From: Lentimicrobiaceae bacterium
Lineage (GTDB): Bacteria; Bacteroidota; Bacteroidia; Bacteroidales; Lentimicrobiaceae
Assembly: GCA_020636745.1 (NCBI GenBank)
Contig: JACJXH010000008.1
Coordinates: 115,538-179,537 of the forward strand
Length of the DNA: 64,000 nt
Direction of reading: 5' to 3'
Part shown: positions 1 through 8,341 of the stretch, piece by piece
Numbering within the stretch: position 1 is the stretch's first letter
Layout of the letters: the number at the start of each line of letters is the position of its first letter
Notes under the pieces: model-generated
What the model was told of the DNA's origin: nothing
The model's database searches: none
What the model saw: the letters and a program-made list of their open reading frames with translations, nothing else
Translations under genes and position numbers: made by a program

Positions 1-1347
1 AAAACATTCGAAGGACTTAAATTCAGAATTCAATTAAGCCCGCTTGATTGTACTGGTTGTGGAAATTGCGTAGACGTATGTCCGGCCAAAACCAAAGCAC
101 TTGTCATGGAGCCACTTGAAAGTCAGATGGAGCAAAATGACCTTTGGAATGTTATTTCTAAATCTGTTTCTTATAAAGATACAATCGTGTCAAAAGAACA
201 GAATGTTAAAAATAGCCAGTTTGCCCAGCCACTGTTCGAGTTCTCAGGAGCATGTTCAGGTTGCGGTGAAACACCATATATTAAACTGATTACTCAGCTT
301 TATGGCGACAGAATGATGGTTGCCAATGCTACTGGTTGTTCTTCAATTTATGGTGGTTCAGCTCCTTCAACTCCTTATACTACAAATGCAAAAGGAGAAG
401 GTCCTGCATGGGCTAATTCATTGTTTGAAGATAATGCAGAATATGGATTTGGAATGGCTACAGCCGTTTCGAAGCTGCGCGATCGCATTGCTCAGCGCAT
501 GGAAATTATCATCAATGGCGATGCAAAGGCAGCTCTCAAAGAAGCTTGTCAGGAATGGATTGCTGGTAAAAATGATGCAGTGAAATCGCGCGAAGCATCA
601 GCTAAAGTGCTTGATTTACTCAAGGATGAAACATCTGATGTTGCCAAAGAATTGCTGGCACTGAAACAGTATTTCGTTAAGAAATCAATCTGGATGTTTG
701 GTGGCGACGGTTGGGCATATGATATTGGATATGGCGGACTTGACCATGTGATTGCCTCTGGCGAAGATGTTAATCTGCTTGTGCTTGATACCGAAGTTTA
801 TTCCAATACAGGAGGACAGGCTTCCAAATCTACACCTGTTGGCGCCATTGCCAAGTTTGCAGCAAGCGGTAAGAAAGTAAGAAAGAAAGATTTGGGCATG
901 ATGGCCATGAGTTATGGTTATGTTTACGTTGCCCAGGTTGCCATGGGTGCCAACCAATCACAGTATCTTAAAGCACTGCGTGAGGCCGAAGCTTATCCCG
1001 GACCATCTGTCATTATTGCCTATTCTCCTTGTATCAATCATGGTATCAGGGCTGGCATGGGTAAAGCTCAGGAACAGCAGGCCAATGCAGTTGAATCGGG
1101 TTATTGGGCACTTTACAGATTTAATCCGCTTCTTGAAAAAGAAGGAAAAAATCCATTCCAGCTTGATTCAAAAGAGCCTGATTTTAGCAAATTCCAGAAC
1201 TTCCTTGAATCAGAGGTACGCTATACTTCACTCAAAAAGTCATTCCCGGCCGAAGCTGCAGAGCTATTCTCTGCTGCCGAGGATAATGCCAAATGGCGTT
1301 ATTATGGCTACAGACGGATGAGTGAAATGGATTTTACTCCCAGATAA
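1..1347 (+). CDS. nifJ: Pyruvate:ferredoxin (flavodoxin) oxidoreductase, C-terminal part (5' truncated by window)
   Basis: Oxidises pyruvate with CoA to acetyl-CoA, CO2 and reduced ferredoxin in the cytoplasm. The reading frame is open from base 1, so the gene starts upstream of the window; 448 residues are visible. A 4Fe-4S motif CTGCGNCVDVCP lies at window residues 17-28. The TPP domain follows, with CSGCGE, ATGCSS and, near the end, SPCINHG. These are the positions of the four cysteines that hold the proximal cluster in PFORs of the Desulfovibrio type. GDGWAYDIGYGG and YSNTGGQ are the TPP/Mg binding stretches. Order (Fe-S domain, then TPP domain) and C-terminal length fit a single-chain NifJ. 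It is followed by its own terminator. It implies anaerobic or microaerobic metabolism and a supply of reduced ferredoxin. Confidence 0.97.
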   Translation, partial: KTFEGLKFRIQLSPLDCTGCGNCVDVCPAKTKALVMEPLESQMEQNDLWNVISKSVSYKDTIVSKEQNVKNSQFAQPLFEFSGACSGCGETPYIKLITQLYGDRMMVANATGCSSIYGGSAPSTPYTTNAKGEGPAWANSLFEDNAEYGFGMATAVSKLRDRIAQRMEIIINGDAKAALKEACQEWIAGKNDAVKSREASAKVLDLLKDETSDVAKELLALKQYFVKKSIWMFGGDGWAYDIGYGGLDHVIASGEDVNLLVLDTEVYSNTGGQASKSTPVGAIAKFAASGKKVRKKDLGMMAMSYGYVYVAQVAMGANQSQYLKALREAEAYPGPSVIIAYSPCINHGIRAGMGKAQEQQANAVESGYWALYRFNPLLEKEGKNPFQLDSKEPDFSKFQNFLESEVRYTSLKKSFPAEAAELFSAAEDNAKWRYYGYRRMSEMDFTPR

Positions 1348-1372
1348 TCGTTTTTCCTTTCAAAGGAATATG

Positions 1373-1380
1373 TAACTTTG
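1373..1380 (+). promoter_or_regulatory. Bacteroidetes-type -7 box upstream of e(P4) phosphatase
   Basis: TAACTTTG is an exact match to the Bacteroidetes -7 consensus TANNTTTG, 40 nt before the ATG at 1420. No clear -33 TTG is seen. The expected start of transcription falls inside the nifJ terminator hairpin, so promoter and terminator overlap. Confidence 0.45.
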
Positions 1381-1406
1381 AAGCCGGGATTTTTCCCGGC
1401 TTTTTA
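1381..1406 (+). terminator. Intrinsic terminator of nifJ
   Basis: Perfect 9-bp stem AAGCCGGGA / TCCCGGCTT (1381-1389 and 1394-1402) with a TTTT loop, running into a T-rich tail. Confidence 0.85.
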
Positions 1407-1419
1407 TTTTTAAACAATC

Positions 1420-2274
1420 ATGAAACATATCTTATACCTGGCTACTGCTATCATTTTAATTACATCCTGCAAACAGGAAAAAAGTAATAACAAAGCGCAG
1501 AATGATTTAAAATCAATTCATGAAACAACTTTAAAGTCAGCTGATTCTTCGGCAAATAACAAGTTGGGCAATGAATACATGGTACTTGGTACATTGTATC
1601 AGCAAAAGGCCGGTGAATACCGGGCATTGTGCTATCAGGCCTTTAACCTTGGCAAATTAATGCTTGATGCTGATTTGAAAGATGCTTCTGTTGATAAACA
1701 TCGTATTGTAATTCTTGATGTTGATGAAACAGTGTTGGATAACAGCCCTTTTCAGGCAAAGTGCATCAAGGAAGGGACTAATTATCCGGTAAACTGGGAT
1801 GAATGGTGTAAAAAATCGTCGGCTATGCCGTTACCGGGCGTTCTCGATTTTCTGAGTTATGCCAAATCTAACGGTGTGAGTATTTATTATGTAACTAACA
1901 GAAAGTCACACCTGAAAGAAGCTACAATTAATAATTTAGTTGTAATGGGTTTTCCGCAGGCTGATGCCGAACATGTGATTACCAGGACAACAGATGATAG
2001 CAAAGAGGGCAGGAGGCAGGAACTGGCATCAAAATATCATATCTCACTGCTGTTTGGTGATAATCTGAATGATTTCTCCAATGTGTTTGAAAAGAAAGAT
2101 TCATATACCAGAGCTGCCAGCGTGGATGAGTATAAAAATGAGTTTGGAAGGAGGTTTATTGTTCTGCCAAATGCTATGTATGGTGATTGGGAATTAGCCC
2201 TTTACAATTATGATTCAAAGTTGAGTGATTCCACTAAGTCTGCTCTCAGGCATGAGGCTTTGACGGGTTTTTAA
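1420..2274 (+). CDS. 5'-nucleotidase, lipoprotein e(P4) family (HAD class B acid phosphatase)
   Basis: Predicted outer-membrane or periplasm-facing lipoprotein phosphatase that dephosphorylates nucleotides and other phosphomonoesters. The signal peptide ends in a lipobox (ITSC, Cys17). The HAD nucleophile motif is DVDETVLDN at about residues 103-111, followed by WDEWC, and the later acidic motif is FGDNLNDF. Its 284 residues are normal for the e(P4)/OlpA family. It stands alone between the nifJ terminator and a convergent gene whose stop lies 1 nt away. Substrate preference (NMN, heme-related or general phosphatase) cannot be told from sequence. Confidence 0.9.
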   Translation: MKHILYLATAIILITSCKQEKSNNKAQNDLKSIHETTLKSADSSANNKLGNEYMVLGTLYQQKAGEYRALCYQAFNLGKLMLDADLKDASVDKHRIVILDVDETVLDNSPFQAKCIKEGTNYPVNWDEWCKKSSAMPLPGVLDFLSYAKSNGVSIYYVTNRKSHLKEATINNLVVMGFPQADAEHVITRTTDDSKEGRRQELASKYHISLLFGDNLNDFSNVFEKKDSYTRAASVDEYKNEFGRRFIVLPNAMYGDWELALYNYDSKLSDSTKSALRHEALTGF

Positions 2275-2275
2275 G

Positions 2276-2821
2276 TCAGGCTGAGATAATTTTGTCCATA
2301 GCCACATCGTGCTCGTCAACAGGAATGTGATTGAAGATTTGAAAATCAAAACAGATTCCCACTTTTACAGCACTGAGCGTTTGCAAAAACCGGTCGTAAT
2401 ATGCTTTTCCACGCCCCATACGGTTGTTTTGTCTGTCAAAAGCTATACCTGGCACAATGATAAGCTCAATTGAATTGTAGTCAGTAAATAACGCTCCGTC
2501 AGGCTCCGGTATCTGGTAAAGATCCCCTGAAATCAAATTTTTTTCGCCGGTATATTCTTTCAGGTTCATGGTTTCACCGTCAACAGTGGGCAATATTATT
2601 CTTTTGGCAGAAGCCCACTTTTGAATGGAGGTATGGGTAAAGACTTCACCGGGTATTGACCAGTACATCATTATTGTATTGGATTGAACGAACTCCGGCA
2701 GAGCCTCAATTTGTTCCATGATTGAACGGGATTTTGAAAAGTATTGTTCCTGGTCAAGATCGCCTTTTAATTTTTTTACGATTTTTCTGATTTCCTTTTT
2801 AGCTTCGTCTGTTGATCTCAT
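2276..2821 (-). CDS. 5-formyltetrahydrofolate cyclo-ligase
   Basis: Converts 5-formyl-THF to 5,10-methenyl-THF using ATP, in cytosolic one-carbon metabolism. The C-terminal family signature MGRGKAYYDRFL is preceded by IVPGIAFDRQNNR. The N-terminal KKEIRKIVKKLKGDL helix is the usual start of this family. 181 residues is standard. The ATG at 2821 has a good -7 box upstream (2850-2857). It is convergent with the phosphatase and separated from sppA by a terminator, so it is probably monocistronic. Confidence 0.93.
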   Translation of the reverse strand: MRSTDEAKKEIRKIVKKLKGDLDQEQYFSKSRSIMEQIEALPEFVQSNTIMMYWSIPGEVFTHTSIQKWASAKRIILPTVDGETMNLKEYTGEKNLISGDLYQIPEPDGALFTDYNSIELIIVPGIAFDRQNNRMGRGKAYYDRFLQTLSAVKVGICFDFQIFNHIPVDEHDVAMDKIISA

Positions 2822-2849
2822 GGCTTATTCTCATGGTTTTTGGATTGAG

Positions 2850-2857
2850 CAAAGTTA
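2850..2857 (-). promoter_or_regulatory. -7 box for 5-formyl-THF cyclo-ligase
   Basis: Read on the minus strand this is TAACTTTG, an exact TANNTTTG match about 29 nt before the ATG at 2821. No convincing -33 TTG was found. Confidence 0.45.
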
Positions 2858-2900
2858 TAGAAACGTGTTTGTCAGAAATATGAAATATTGCACTAAAAAG

Positions 2901-2922
2901 AAAGCCGGTGAAAACCGGCTTT
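2901..2922 (-). terminator. Terminator of sppA (bidirectional hairpin)
   Basis: 9-bp stem AAAGCCGGT / ACCGGCTTT around GAAA (TTTC on the minus strand), with T-runs on either side. It lies 21 nt after the sppA stop and before the cyclo-ligase promoter. Confidence 0.8.
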
Positions 2923-2942
2923 TTTTTTAGTGCGGATGATGT

Positions 2943-4712
2943 TTAATTGATGTCTAATATAAATGGAAGGCGGGCTTGTACACCACTCATTTTCGAGAAT
3001 GATTGTATTTCTTTCAGGTATGGGTACATATTGCCCAATTCGTTTCTAAGCATGGTTTCTGAAGGAGAGCCTGTGATATCTTCCATAAGTTCAGTGAAAG
3101 GATCTTTCTGTTCGGGAAGTGAGGTCAGGCGGTAGTCTTCAATTTTGGCCATTTTAGCAGCAATTTCAATGGCCTTTCTCAATCCGCCCATTTCATCAAC
3201 CAGGTGAATTCGTTGACCGTCAATCCCGCTCCAGACTCTTCCCTGACCTATACTGTCAACTGCAGCGGTAGTCATCATTCTGCCGTCTGATACATGGCCG
3301 ATAAATGTTTTGTAAATTCTTTCGATGCTGTTGGTCATCACTTTCTCTTCATAGGAAGTCATGGGCCTGGTTACTGATATGTAATCTGAGTTTTTATTGG
3401 TTTTAACCATATCAAATGTAATTCCCAGCTTTGAAGAAAAGAATTTCTGGAAATCTGGAATTACTCCAAATACACCGATGGAGCCGGTCAATGTTGTAGG
3501 ATTAGCCAGAATGGTGTCAGCGGCACAGGCAATATAATATCCGCCTGAGGCGGCTAAGTCGCCCATGGAAGCGACAACCGGTTTCTTTTCGCGGGCAAGT
3601 TTTATCTCGCGAAGAATAACATCAGATGCAAGTGCGCTGCCGCCGGGTGAGTTGATTCTGAATACAATAGCTTTTACGTTGTCGTCAAGCCTGGCTTTGC
3701 GGATGGCGCGCGAAATTCTTTCAGAGCCAATGGCCTCATCGCTGCCTTCTCCGCCGCCAATTTCTCCGACTGCGTAGATTATAGCAATTTTATCTTTTGA
3801 TCGTTTTTTTGAACTTAATGCAGGTGAATTTTTATAAGACTCGAGTTTTAAAAATTCAATCTTGTCGGTTGAACCAAGCTCAAGTTTTTCCCTCAAAAGG
3901 TCAAGTACTTGATCTTTATAGGTGATTTTATCGGCAAAGCCATATTTTACGGCGTCTTCAGCTGTCTGCAGAAGTAATGAGTCGGCAATGTTTTGTAATT
4001 TTTCAGGAGCAATATTACGGGCTTTGCTGATTTCAGACGAAATGTGTTGCCATATTGACCCAACATAAGTGAGTGTTTGCTCTTTGTTGGCCTCGCTCAT
4101 TCTGTCGCTAATAAGAGGTTCAATGGCACTCTTGTATTTGCCGTGCCTGATAACCTGCGCATTAATGTCGAGCTTGTCAAGGAGTCCTTTCAGGAAAAGA
4201 ACCTGACCTGTCAGTCCTTTAAAATCAATAAATCCTTCAGGATTAAGACAAATGATGTCGGCAGCTGAAGCCATATAATATGCCTTCTGCGAGTAGGTTT
4301 CGCTGTAAGCAATGACAAATTTACCTGATTGTTTAAAGTCAAGGATGGCGTTTCTGATTTCTTCCAGTGTGGCCATTCCTGAGGGTATGTCGCTTAAATT
4401 CAGATATATGCCACGGATATTTTCATCTTCTGTGGCTTTCTTTAATAAATCCATTGTTTCAAGTAACCCGGGTGTGGTTGTTTTGGACAGGAAGGATGAT
4501 TGATTGAATGAAAATGGACTTACAGGGCTTCTTTCAGGGATTGCTTCGCTCAAATCAAGTGTTAGCACAGTTCCTGGTTTGACCATAACCTCTTCTTTAC
4601 TTGCAAATGAAGCAATAGAAGCGATAATGATGAAAATGAAAAATAAAAATAGAAATGTCGTAAGAATAAAGCCTGCCATTGATGCAAGCATAAACTTGAA
4701 AAACTGTTTCAT
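2943..4712 (-). CDS. sppA: Signal peptide peptidase SppA, 67-kDa type
   Basis: Inner-membrane serine/lysine protease that degrades cleaved signal peptides. One N-terminal membrane segment lies at about residues 9-35. Two tandem ClpP/crotonase-like protease domains follow. The general-base lysine is in GKYKSAIEP (Lys194) and the nucleophilic serine in GDLAASGGYY (Ser389), which correspond to E. coli Lys209 and Ser409. 589 residues fits the long 67K form rather than the short archaeal/Bacillus form. It has its own terminator and an upstream -7 box (4739-4746), so it is likely monocistronic. Confidence 0.96.
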   Translation of the reverse strand: MKQFFKFMLASMAGFILTTFLFLFFIFIIIASIASFASKEEVMVKPGTVLTLDLSEAIPERSPVSPFSFNQSSFLSKTTTPGLLETMDLLKKATEDENIRGIYLNLSDIPSGMATLEEIRNAILDFKQSGKFVIAYSETYSQKAYYMASAADIICLNPEGFIDFKGLTGQVLFLKGLLDKLDINAQVIRHGKYKSAIEPLISDRMSEANKEQTLTYVGSIWQHISSEISKARNIAPEKLQNIADSLLLQTAEDAVKYGFADKITYKDQVLDLLREKLELGSTDKIEFLKLESYKNSPALSSKKRSKDKIAIIYAVGEIGGGEGSDEAIGSERISRAIRKARLDDNVKAIVFRINSPGGSALASDVILREIKLAREKKPVVASMGDLAASGGYYIACAADTILANPTTLTGSIGVFGVIPDFQKFFSSKLGITFDMVKTNKNSDYISVTRPMTSYEEKVMTNSIERIYKTFIGHVSDGRMMTTAAVDSIGQGRVWSGIDGQRIHLVDEMGGLRKAIEIAAKMAKIEDYRLTSLPEQKDPFTELMEDITGSPSETMLRNELGNMYPYLKEIQSFSKMSGVQARLPFILDIN

Positions 4713-4738
4713 GGTAATTGTTTTTAATTTTTGTTTTT

Positions 4739-4746
4739 CAAAGATA
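4739..4746 (-). promoter_or_regulatory. -7 box for sppA
   Basis: Minus-strand TATCTTTG, an exact TANNTTTG match 27 nt upstream of the sppA ATG. Confidence 0.45.
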
Positions 4747-4975
4747 CAGCTTTTGACTTCTTTTGCTATAAAGGGTATTCAACTTTACAATCATTAAATT
4801 GGGGGAGCCTGTTTTCTGTTCAGAATATTTGAAAATATGACAGCAGTATATTTAGATGTGTGGTTTGCATGCCTGCTGTTTAGGTTTCGTCAGTGCAACT
4901 GAAACTATTAATGGCTAAATTGTCTAAATAACGATTTTAATAGTCTTAAAAACTTCCATTTAGCTTAATCCTGCT

Positions 4976-4983
4976 TATTTTTG
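4976..4983 (+). promoter_or_regulatory. -7 box for folK
   Basis: TATTTTTG matches TANNTTTG, 28 nt before the folK ATG at 5011. The remaining sppA-folK gap (4747-4975) is AT-rich and shows no gene or hairpin that I can support. Confidence 0.45.
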
Positions 4984-5010
4984 CGTGCAATTAACTATAA
5001 TTATTGAATA

Positions 5011-5508
5011 ATGGAGGCAGTTTACTTGCTCCTGGGTGGTAATCTGGGTGATAGGGTGTTAAATATTGAAAAAGCCAAACAGCTTATCGAAGAGCGGGCT
5101 GGTTTAATCATCAGAGAGTCGGCATTGTATGAAACTGAGCCGTGGGGCACAACTGAATCGCCTTTTTTTCTTAATTGTACAATCCTTATCAAAACATTGC
5201 TGGAACCGGATGATTTGTTAAATGTCCTTTTGCAAATTGAAATGGAGCTTGGGCGGATTCGTACGGGGAAAATTAATGGTTCCAGAACAATGGATATTGA
5301 TATTTTGCTTTACGGTCAACGGGTTCTTGATTCTGAATACCTTCAAATACCGCATCCGCGTATGCATTTGCGCAAGTTTGTGCTTATCCCCTTGAATTCC
5401 ATAGCTTCTGATTTTGTGCATCCTGTCAGTGGAAGAAGTATTGGTCAATTGCTTGGTAGTTGTTCCGACGATTTGTTGGTGAATGAATATGAACCGGTGT
5501 TGCTGTAA
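5011..5508 (+). CDS. folK: 2-amino-4-hydroxy-6-hydroxymethyldihydropteridine pyrophosphokinase
   Basis: Transfers pyrophosphate from ATP to 6-hydroxymethyl-7,8-dihydropterin in folate synthesis. Family hallmarks are LLLGGNLGDR at the N-terminus, ETEPWG, the Mg/ATP motif RTMDIDILLYG and PHPRMHLRKFVLIPL. 165 residues is the normal single-domain length. The next gene, a nucleoside kinase, starts 15 nt after the stop, so they are probably cotranscribed. This folK-dNK pairing links folate supply and nucleotide salvage. Confidence 0.96.
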   Translation: MEAVYLLLGGNLGDRVLNIEKAKQLIEERAGLIIRESALYETEPWGTTESPFFLNCTILIKTLLEPDDLLNVLLQIEMELGRIRTGKINGSRTMDIDILLYGQRVLDSEYLQIPHPRMHLRKFVLIPLNSIASDFVHPVSGRSIGQLLGSCSDDLLVNEYEPVLL

Positions 5509-5523
5509 ATTCTTCTTTTTATT

Positions 5524-6156
5524 ATGATGTATAATTTTATTGCCATCGAAGGAACTATTGGAGCAGGTAAAACATCTTTGTCTGCAATGCTGGCCGCTGA
5601 GTTAAATGCAAGGCTGATTCTTGAGCAATTTGAAGACAATGATTTTTTGCCTAAGTTCTATAAAGATCCTGCTAAATATGCCTTTCCTCTCGAGCTTTCT
5701 TTTCTTGCCAGCCGCTTTCAGCAATTAAAAAATGAACTTTCGGTTACTGATATTTTTAAACCTTTTACAATATCAGATTATTTTATCAACAAGTCGCTGA
5801 TTTTTGCCCGAAAAACACTGGCTGATGATGAATATGCCTTGTATGCGAGGCTTTTTAACATCATGAACCTTTCCCTGCCAAGGCCTGATTTGCTGGTGTA
5901 TCTCTATGTGTCGGTTGATCAGCTGAAGTCCAATATTGCCAAAAGAGGAAGGCCTTACGAACAAGATATCAAGCATGAGTATCTTGAAAATATTCAAAGC
6001 GGCTATTTTGAATATATTCGGCAGCAAAATGATATGAGGATTATTATTATTGATACAAATGGGATTGATTTTGTAAACAATCATGCTCATTATGAGTTAA
6101 TAAAGGAACTTATCCTCGCTAAATACCCTGTTGGCGTTACCACGCTTACTCCCTGA
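5524..6156 (+). CDS. Deoxynucleoside kinase family protein (dGK/dAK-like)
   Basis: Phosphorylates deoxyribonucleosides to monophosphates in nucleotide salvage. The P-loop is GTIGAGKTSL at about residues 11-20. SDYFINKSLIFA resembles the D-R-S region that contacts the nucleoside. A lid-like RGRPYEQDI stretch and YLYVSVDQL fit the dNK fold. 210 residues is typical of the bacterial dGK/dAK family. Two ATGs stand in tandem (5524, 5527), and either could start it. The exact substrate (deoxyadenosine, deoxyguanosine or both) cannot be assigned. Confidence 0.88.
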   Translation: MMYNFIAIEGTIGAGKTSLSAMLAAELNARLILEQFEDNDFLPKFYKDPAKYAFPLELSFLASRFQQLKNELSVTDIFKPFTISDYFINKSLIFARKTLADDEYALYARLFNIMNLSLPRPDLLVYLYVSVDQLKSNIAKRGRPYEQDIKHEYLENIQSGYFEYIRQQNDMRIIIIDTNGIDFVNNHAHYELIKELILAKYPVGVTTLTP

Positions 6157-6207
6157 TTTTTTTTCTTTTCCTGTTAATAAAGAGAGCGCATTATTGCTGA
6201 ATAAGCT

Positions 6208-6215
6208 TAAATTTG
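6208..6215 (+). promoter_or_regulatory. -7 box for the histidine kinase gene
   Basis: TAAATTTG matches TANNTTTG exactly. A possible upstream TTG start codon for the kinase (6213) lies inside this box, so translation should begin at the ATG at 6237 instead. Confidence 0.5.
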
Positions 6216-6236
6216 TCACTTAAGTTAGAATCAATT

Positions 6237-7244
6237 ATGCTGAAAGTAATTTTACTGATCTATAGTTCGCTGTTTCCTGTTACAGGAGGGTTGAGCATAG
6301 AGCCCTGCTTTATTTCCTATGGGTCTTATCTGCTCCGGCTTCCCCTGGTTAATAGCCAGCAGTTTTTATATGCGATGGCCTTTATCCTGGCGCTTTTGTT
6401 TATTGCATTTTTCTTTTATTACAGAAAGCTGGTTGTACAAAAGAACCGGATGATTAAGCTTTTAAGTGAGCAAAATAAATCTATGCTGGTTGCCCAAAAG
6501 GAACTTCTTGAATCTCGCGATAAGGCAAAGGAATCAGACAGGCTGAAGTCTGCTTTTCTGGCAAATATGTCGCACGAAATCAGAACACCCCTGAATGCCA
6601 TTATGGGCTTCTCTTCCTTGTTGCAGGATACTGATCCCGCTGAAGATGAGCGTGCGCAGTTTCTTGGCATTATTCATAACAATAGTACCAGGCTCCTCAA
6701 TCTGATGGACGAAATATTTGATATCGCACAAATTGAATCGGGACTGGTTTCCATGCATCATGCGCCAGTGAATGTCAATGAAATGCTTGTTGGATTGGTT
6801 ACCTTTTTTAATCTGGAAAAGGGGTTAAGCGGGAAAGATGATATTCAAATCAGAGTGAGTAAGGCCAATAAGGATAATAATTTCAAAATTGATACAGATC
6901 CTAAGAAGTTGAGACAGACTATCTATAATCTGATTGAAAATTCGTTGAAGTACACCAAGGAAGGGTATATTGAACTGGGATATAATTTTATTGAGGGCTC
7001 AATGGTCGAATTTTATGTCAGAGATACCGGGATTGGTTTTGATGCCGATTTGCTTGATGTTTTATTTAAACCATTCAGGCAGGCTGATGACAGTAATTCC
7101 CGGAAGTTTGGCGGGATTGGGCTTGGCTTGACTTTGTCGCAGAAATTTGTTGAAATTATGGGTGGCAAAATGAGAGCTGATTCAAAGCCTGGTGTTGGAT
7201 CTGTTTTTTATTTTACTATTCCTTATTTGGCAGAAACAGAGTAG
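6237..7244 (+). CDS. Membrane-anchored sensor histidine kinase
   Basis: Cytoplasmic kinase core tethered to the membrane. Start ATG 6237 was chosen because the earlier TTG lies in the -7 box. A short hydrophobic N-terminus comes first, then a membrane segment at about residues 43-62. The HisKA H-box is FLANMSHEIRTPLNA (His113). The ATPase domain carries an N-box IYNLIENSLKYT, a G1 box DTGIGFD, an F-box LFKPFRQ and a G2 box GGIGLGLTLS. There is no receiver domain and no adjacent response regulator. The input domain is almost absent, so it may sense the membrane or another protein. It shares a long terminator with the convergent sigma factor gene. Confidence 0.93.
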   Translation: MLKVILLIYSSLFPVTGGLSIEPCFISYGSYLLRLPLVNSQQFLYAMAFILALLFIAFFFYYRKLVVQKNRMIKLLSEQNKSMLVAQKELLESRDKAKESDRLKSAFLANMSHEIRTPLNAIMGFSSLLQDTDPAEDERAQFLGIIHNNSTRLLNLMDEIFDIAQIESGLVSMHHAPVNVNEMLVGLVTFFNLEKGLSGKDDIQIRVSKANKDNNFKIDTDPKKLRQTIYNLIENSLKYTKEGYIELGYNFIEGSMVEFYVRDTGIGFDADLLDVLFKPFRQADDSNSRKFGGIGLGLTLSQKFVEIMGGKMRADSKPGVGSVFYFTIPYLAETE

Positions 7245-7272
7245 ACTTGTCATTTTGAATGCAATTTATATG

Positions 7273-7310
7273 AAACAAAGAAGGCTGCCCAATGGCAGCC
7301 TTCTTTGTTT
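7273..7310. terminator. Bidirectional terminator between kinase and ECF sigma gene
   Basis: 17-bp perfect stem: 7273-7289 pairs with 7294-7310 around a CAAT loop, with GGCTGCC at the top and A/T-rich flanks on both sides. It serves two convergent genes. Confidence 0.9.
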
Positions 7311-7324
7311 TGTTTAACATTAAG

Positions 7325-7831
7325 TTAACTCTGAAATTCTTTTAACGATTCCATCAGTTTCTTCCGGGTAAAGAATATCCGGCTTTTTACTGTACCAATG
7401 GACAGGTTCAGGTTTTCAGCTATTTCTTTGTATTTATAACCGGCTGTATGCATTTCAAAAGGCATGCGCTGGTCTTCTTCCAATCTTGAAATTCCGGCTT
7501 TTATTTCTTTGGTCGAAAGTGCTGACTCGGGCGATACAAAGTCTGATTTGCGGGGAATGTTCAAATAATACAGGTCTTCAGTATTGTCAACAATGGTGTT
7601 CGCTTTCTGGTTTCTGCGGTAATTGTTGATGAAGGTATTTTTCATGATGGTGTAAGTCCATGCTTTCAGGTTGGTGTCATCGGCAAATTTATCCTTGTGC
7701 GTAAGGGCTTTCAGGTAGGTGTCCTGAATCAGGTCTTTCGCTTCCTCTCTGTCATTGGTGAGCGTGTTAGCAAAATAGGAAAGGTTGTCGTGAAGACTAA
7801 TAAGTTTGTGGTTGAACTCTATGGCTGTCAT
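7325..7831 (-). CDS. ECF-type RNA polymerase sigma factor
   Basis: Alternative sigma factor. Region 2 is visible as SYFANTLTNDREEAKDLIQDTYLKAL and LKAWTYTIMKNTF (shown in parts), ending in NNYRRN. Region 4 carries MPFEMHTAGYKYKEIAENL and SIGTVKSRIFFTRKKL, a helix-turn-helix. The ATG at 7831 was chosen over a TTG at 7852 because a good promoter (7864-7894) would place the TTG at the transcription start. 168 residues is usual. No anti-sigma gene is adjacent. The nearest gene upstream in the same direction encodes a MerR regulator with a B12-binding domain; such pairs control carotenoid genes in several Bacteroidetes. Confidence 0.92.
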   Translation of the reverse strand: MTAIEFNHKLISLHDNLSYFANTLTNDREEAKDLIQDTYLKALTHKDKFADDTNLKAWTYTIMKNTFINNYRRNQKANTIVDNTEDLYYLNIPRKSDFVSPESALSTKEIKAGISRLEEDQRMPFEMHTAGYKYKEIAENLNLSIGTVKSRIFFTRKKLMESLKEFQS

Positions 7832-7863
7832 GGTTATCTGTTTTAAGTACAAAAGGTGTTTAA

Positions 7864-7894
7864 CAAATATAGTGCAGAATTAAACAAATAACAA
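7864..7894 (-). promoter_or_regulatory. Promoter of the ECF sigma gene (-33 TTG, -7 TATATTTG)
   Basis: On the minus strand, TTG (7892-7894), a 20-nt spacer, then TATATTTG (7864-7871), which is a full Bacteroidetes housekeeping-type promoter. Transcription should start near 7857, giving a leader of about 25 nt. Confidence 0.6.
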
Positions 7895-8341
7895 GGAAAA
7901 TGGTCAATTATTTTTTCATTCTGTTGTTAAAACATGTTAAAAATGCTGTAAAAAACTGATAATAAGGTGTCTAACATTTTATTAAGATTAGGTTTAAAAT
8001 GTTAAATAATTGCGGTGTTTAGGTTAAACAAAAAATTTACACAAAATTATTTCGAATTGGGACAGTGGGTGTCCTGAAATGGAGAATTCTGAATATGTAG
8101 CGACAGGTAAAATGTAAATGCAACAAAATCAAATAGATAATTAGGTTGTTGCAAGGCGCATTTATTTAATTTCTGGCCTAAAATGGGACAAATGGTGTTT
8201 AAAAAGTCGTTTTGACAAAATAAAATATATTATAAAGTATTGTAAGGTATTGATTTATTGTGTTATACAATTTGTTTAAGCTGTGGCTTATTCTTCTTGA
8301 AATGTAATTTGTTAAAATGACTTACTGTCAGTTTGTCAATC
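7895..8341. other. AT-rich gap between MerR and ECF genes, with an inverted repeat
   Basis: No gene is seen in either strand. A perfect 10-bp dyad TAACATTTTA / TAAAATGTTA occupies 7972-7981 and 7995-8004 with a 13-nt loop, upstream of the sigma factor promoter. Two loosely similar stretches with TGGGACA and GGTGT occur near 8060 and 8185. This is unusually long for a gap in this genome and may hold regulator sites. Confidence 0.35.
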
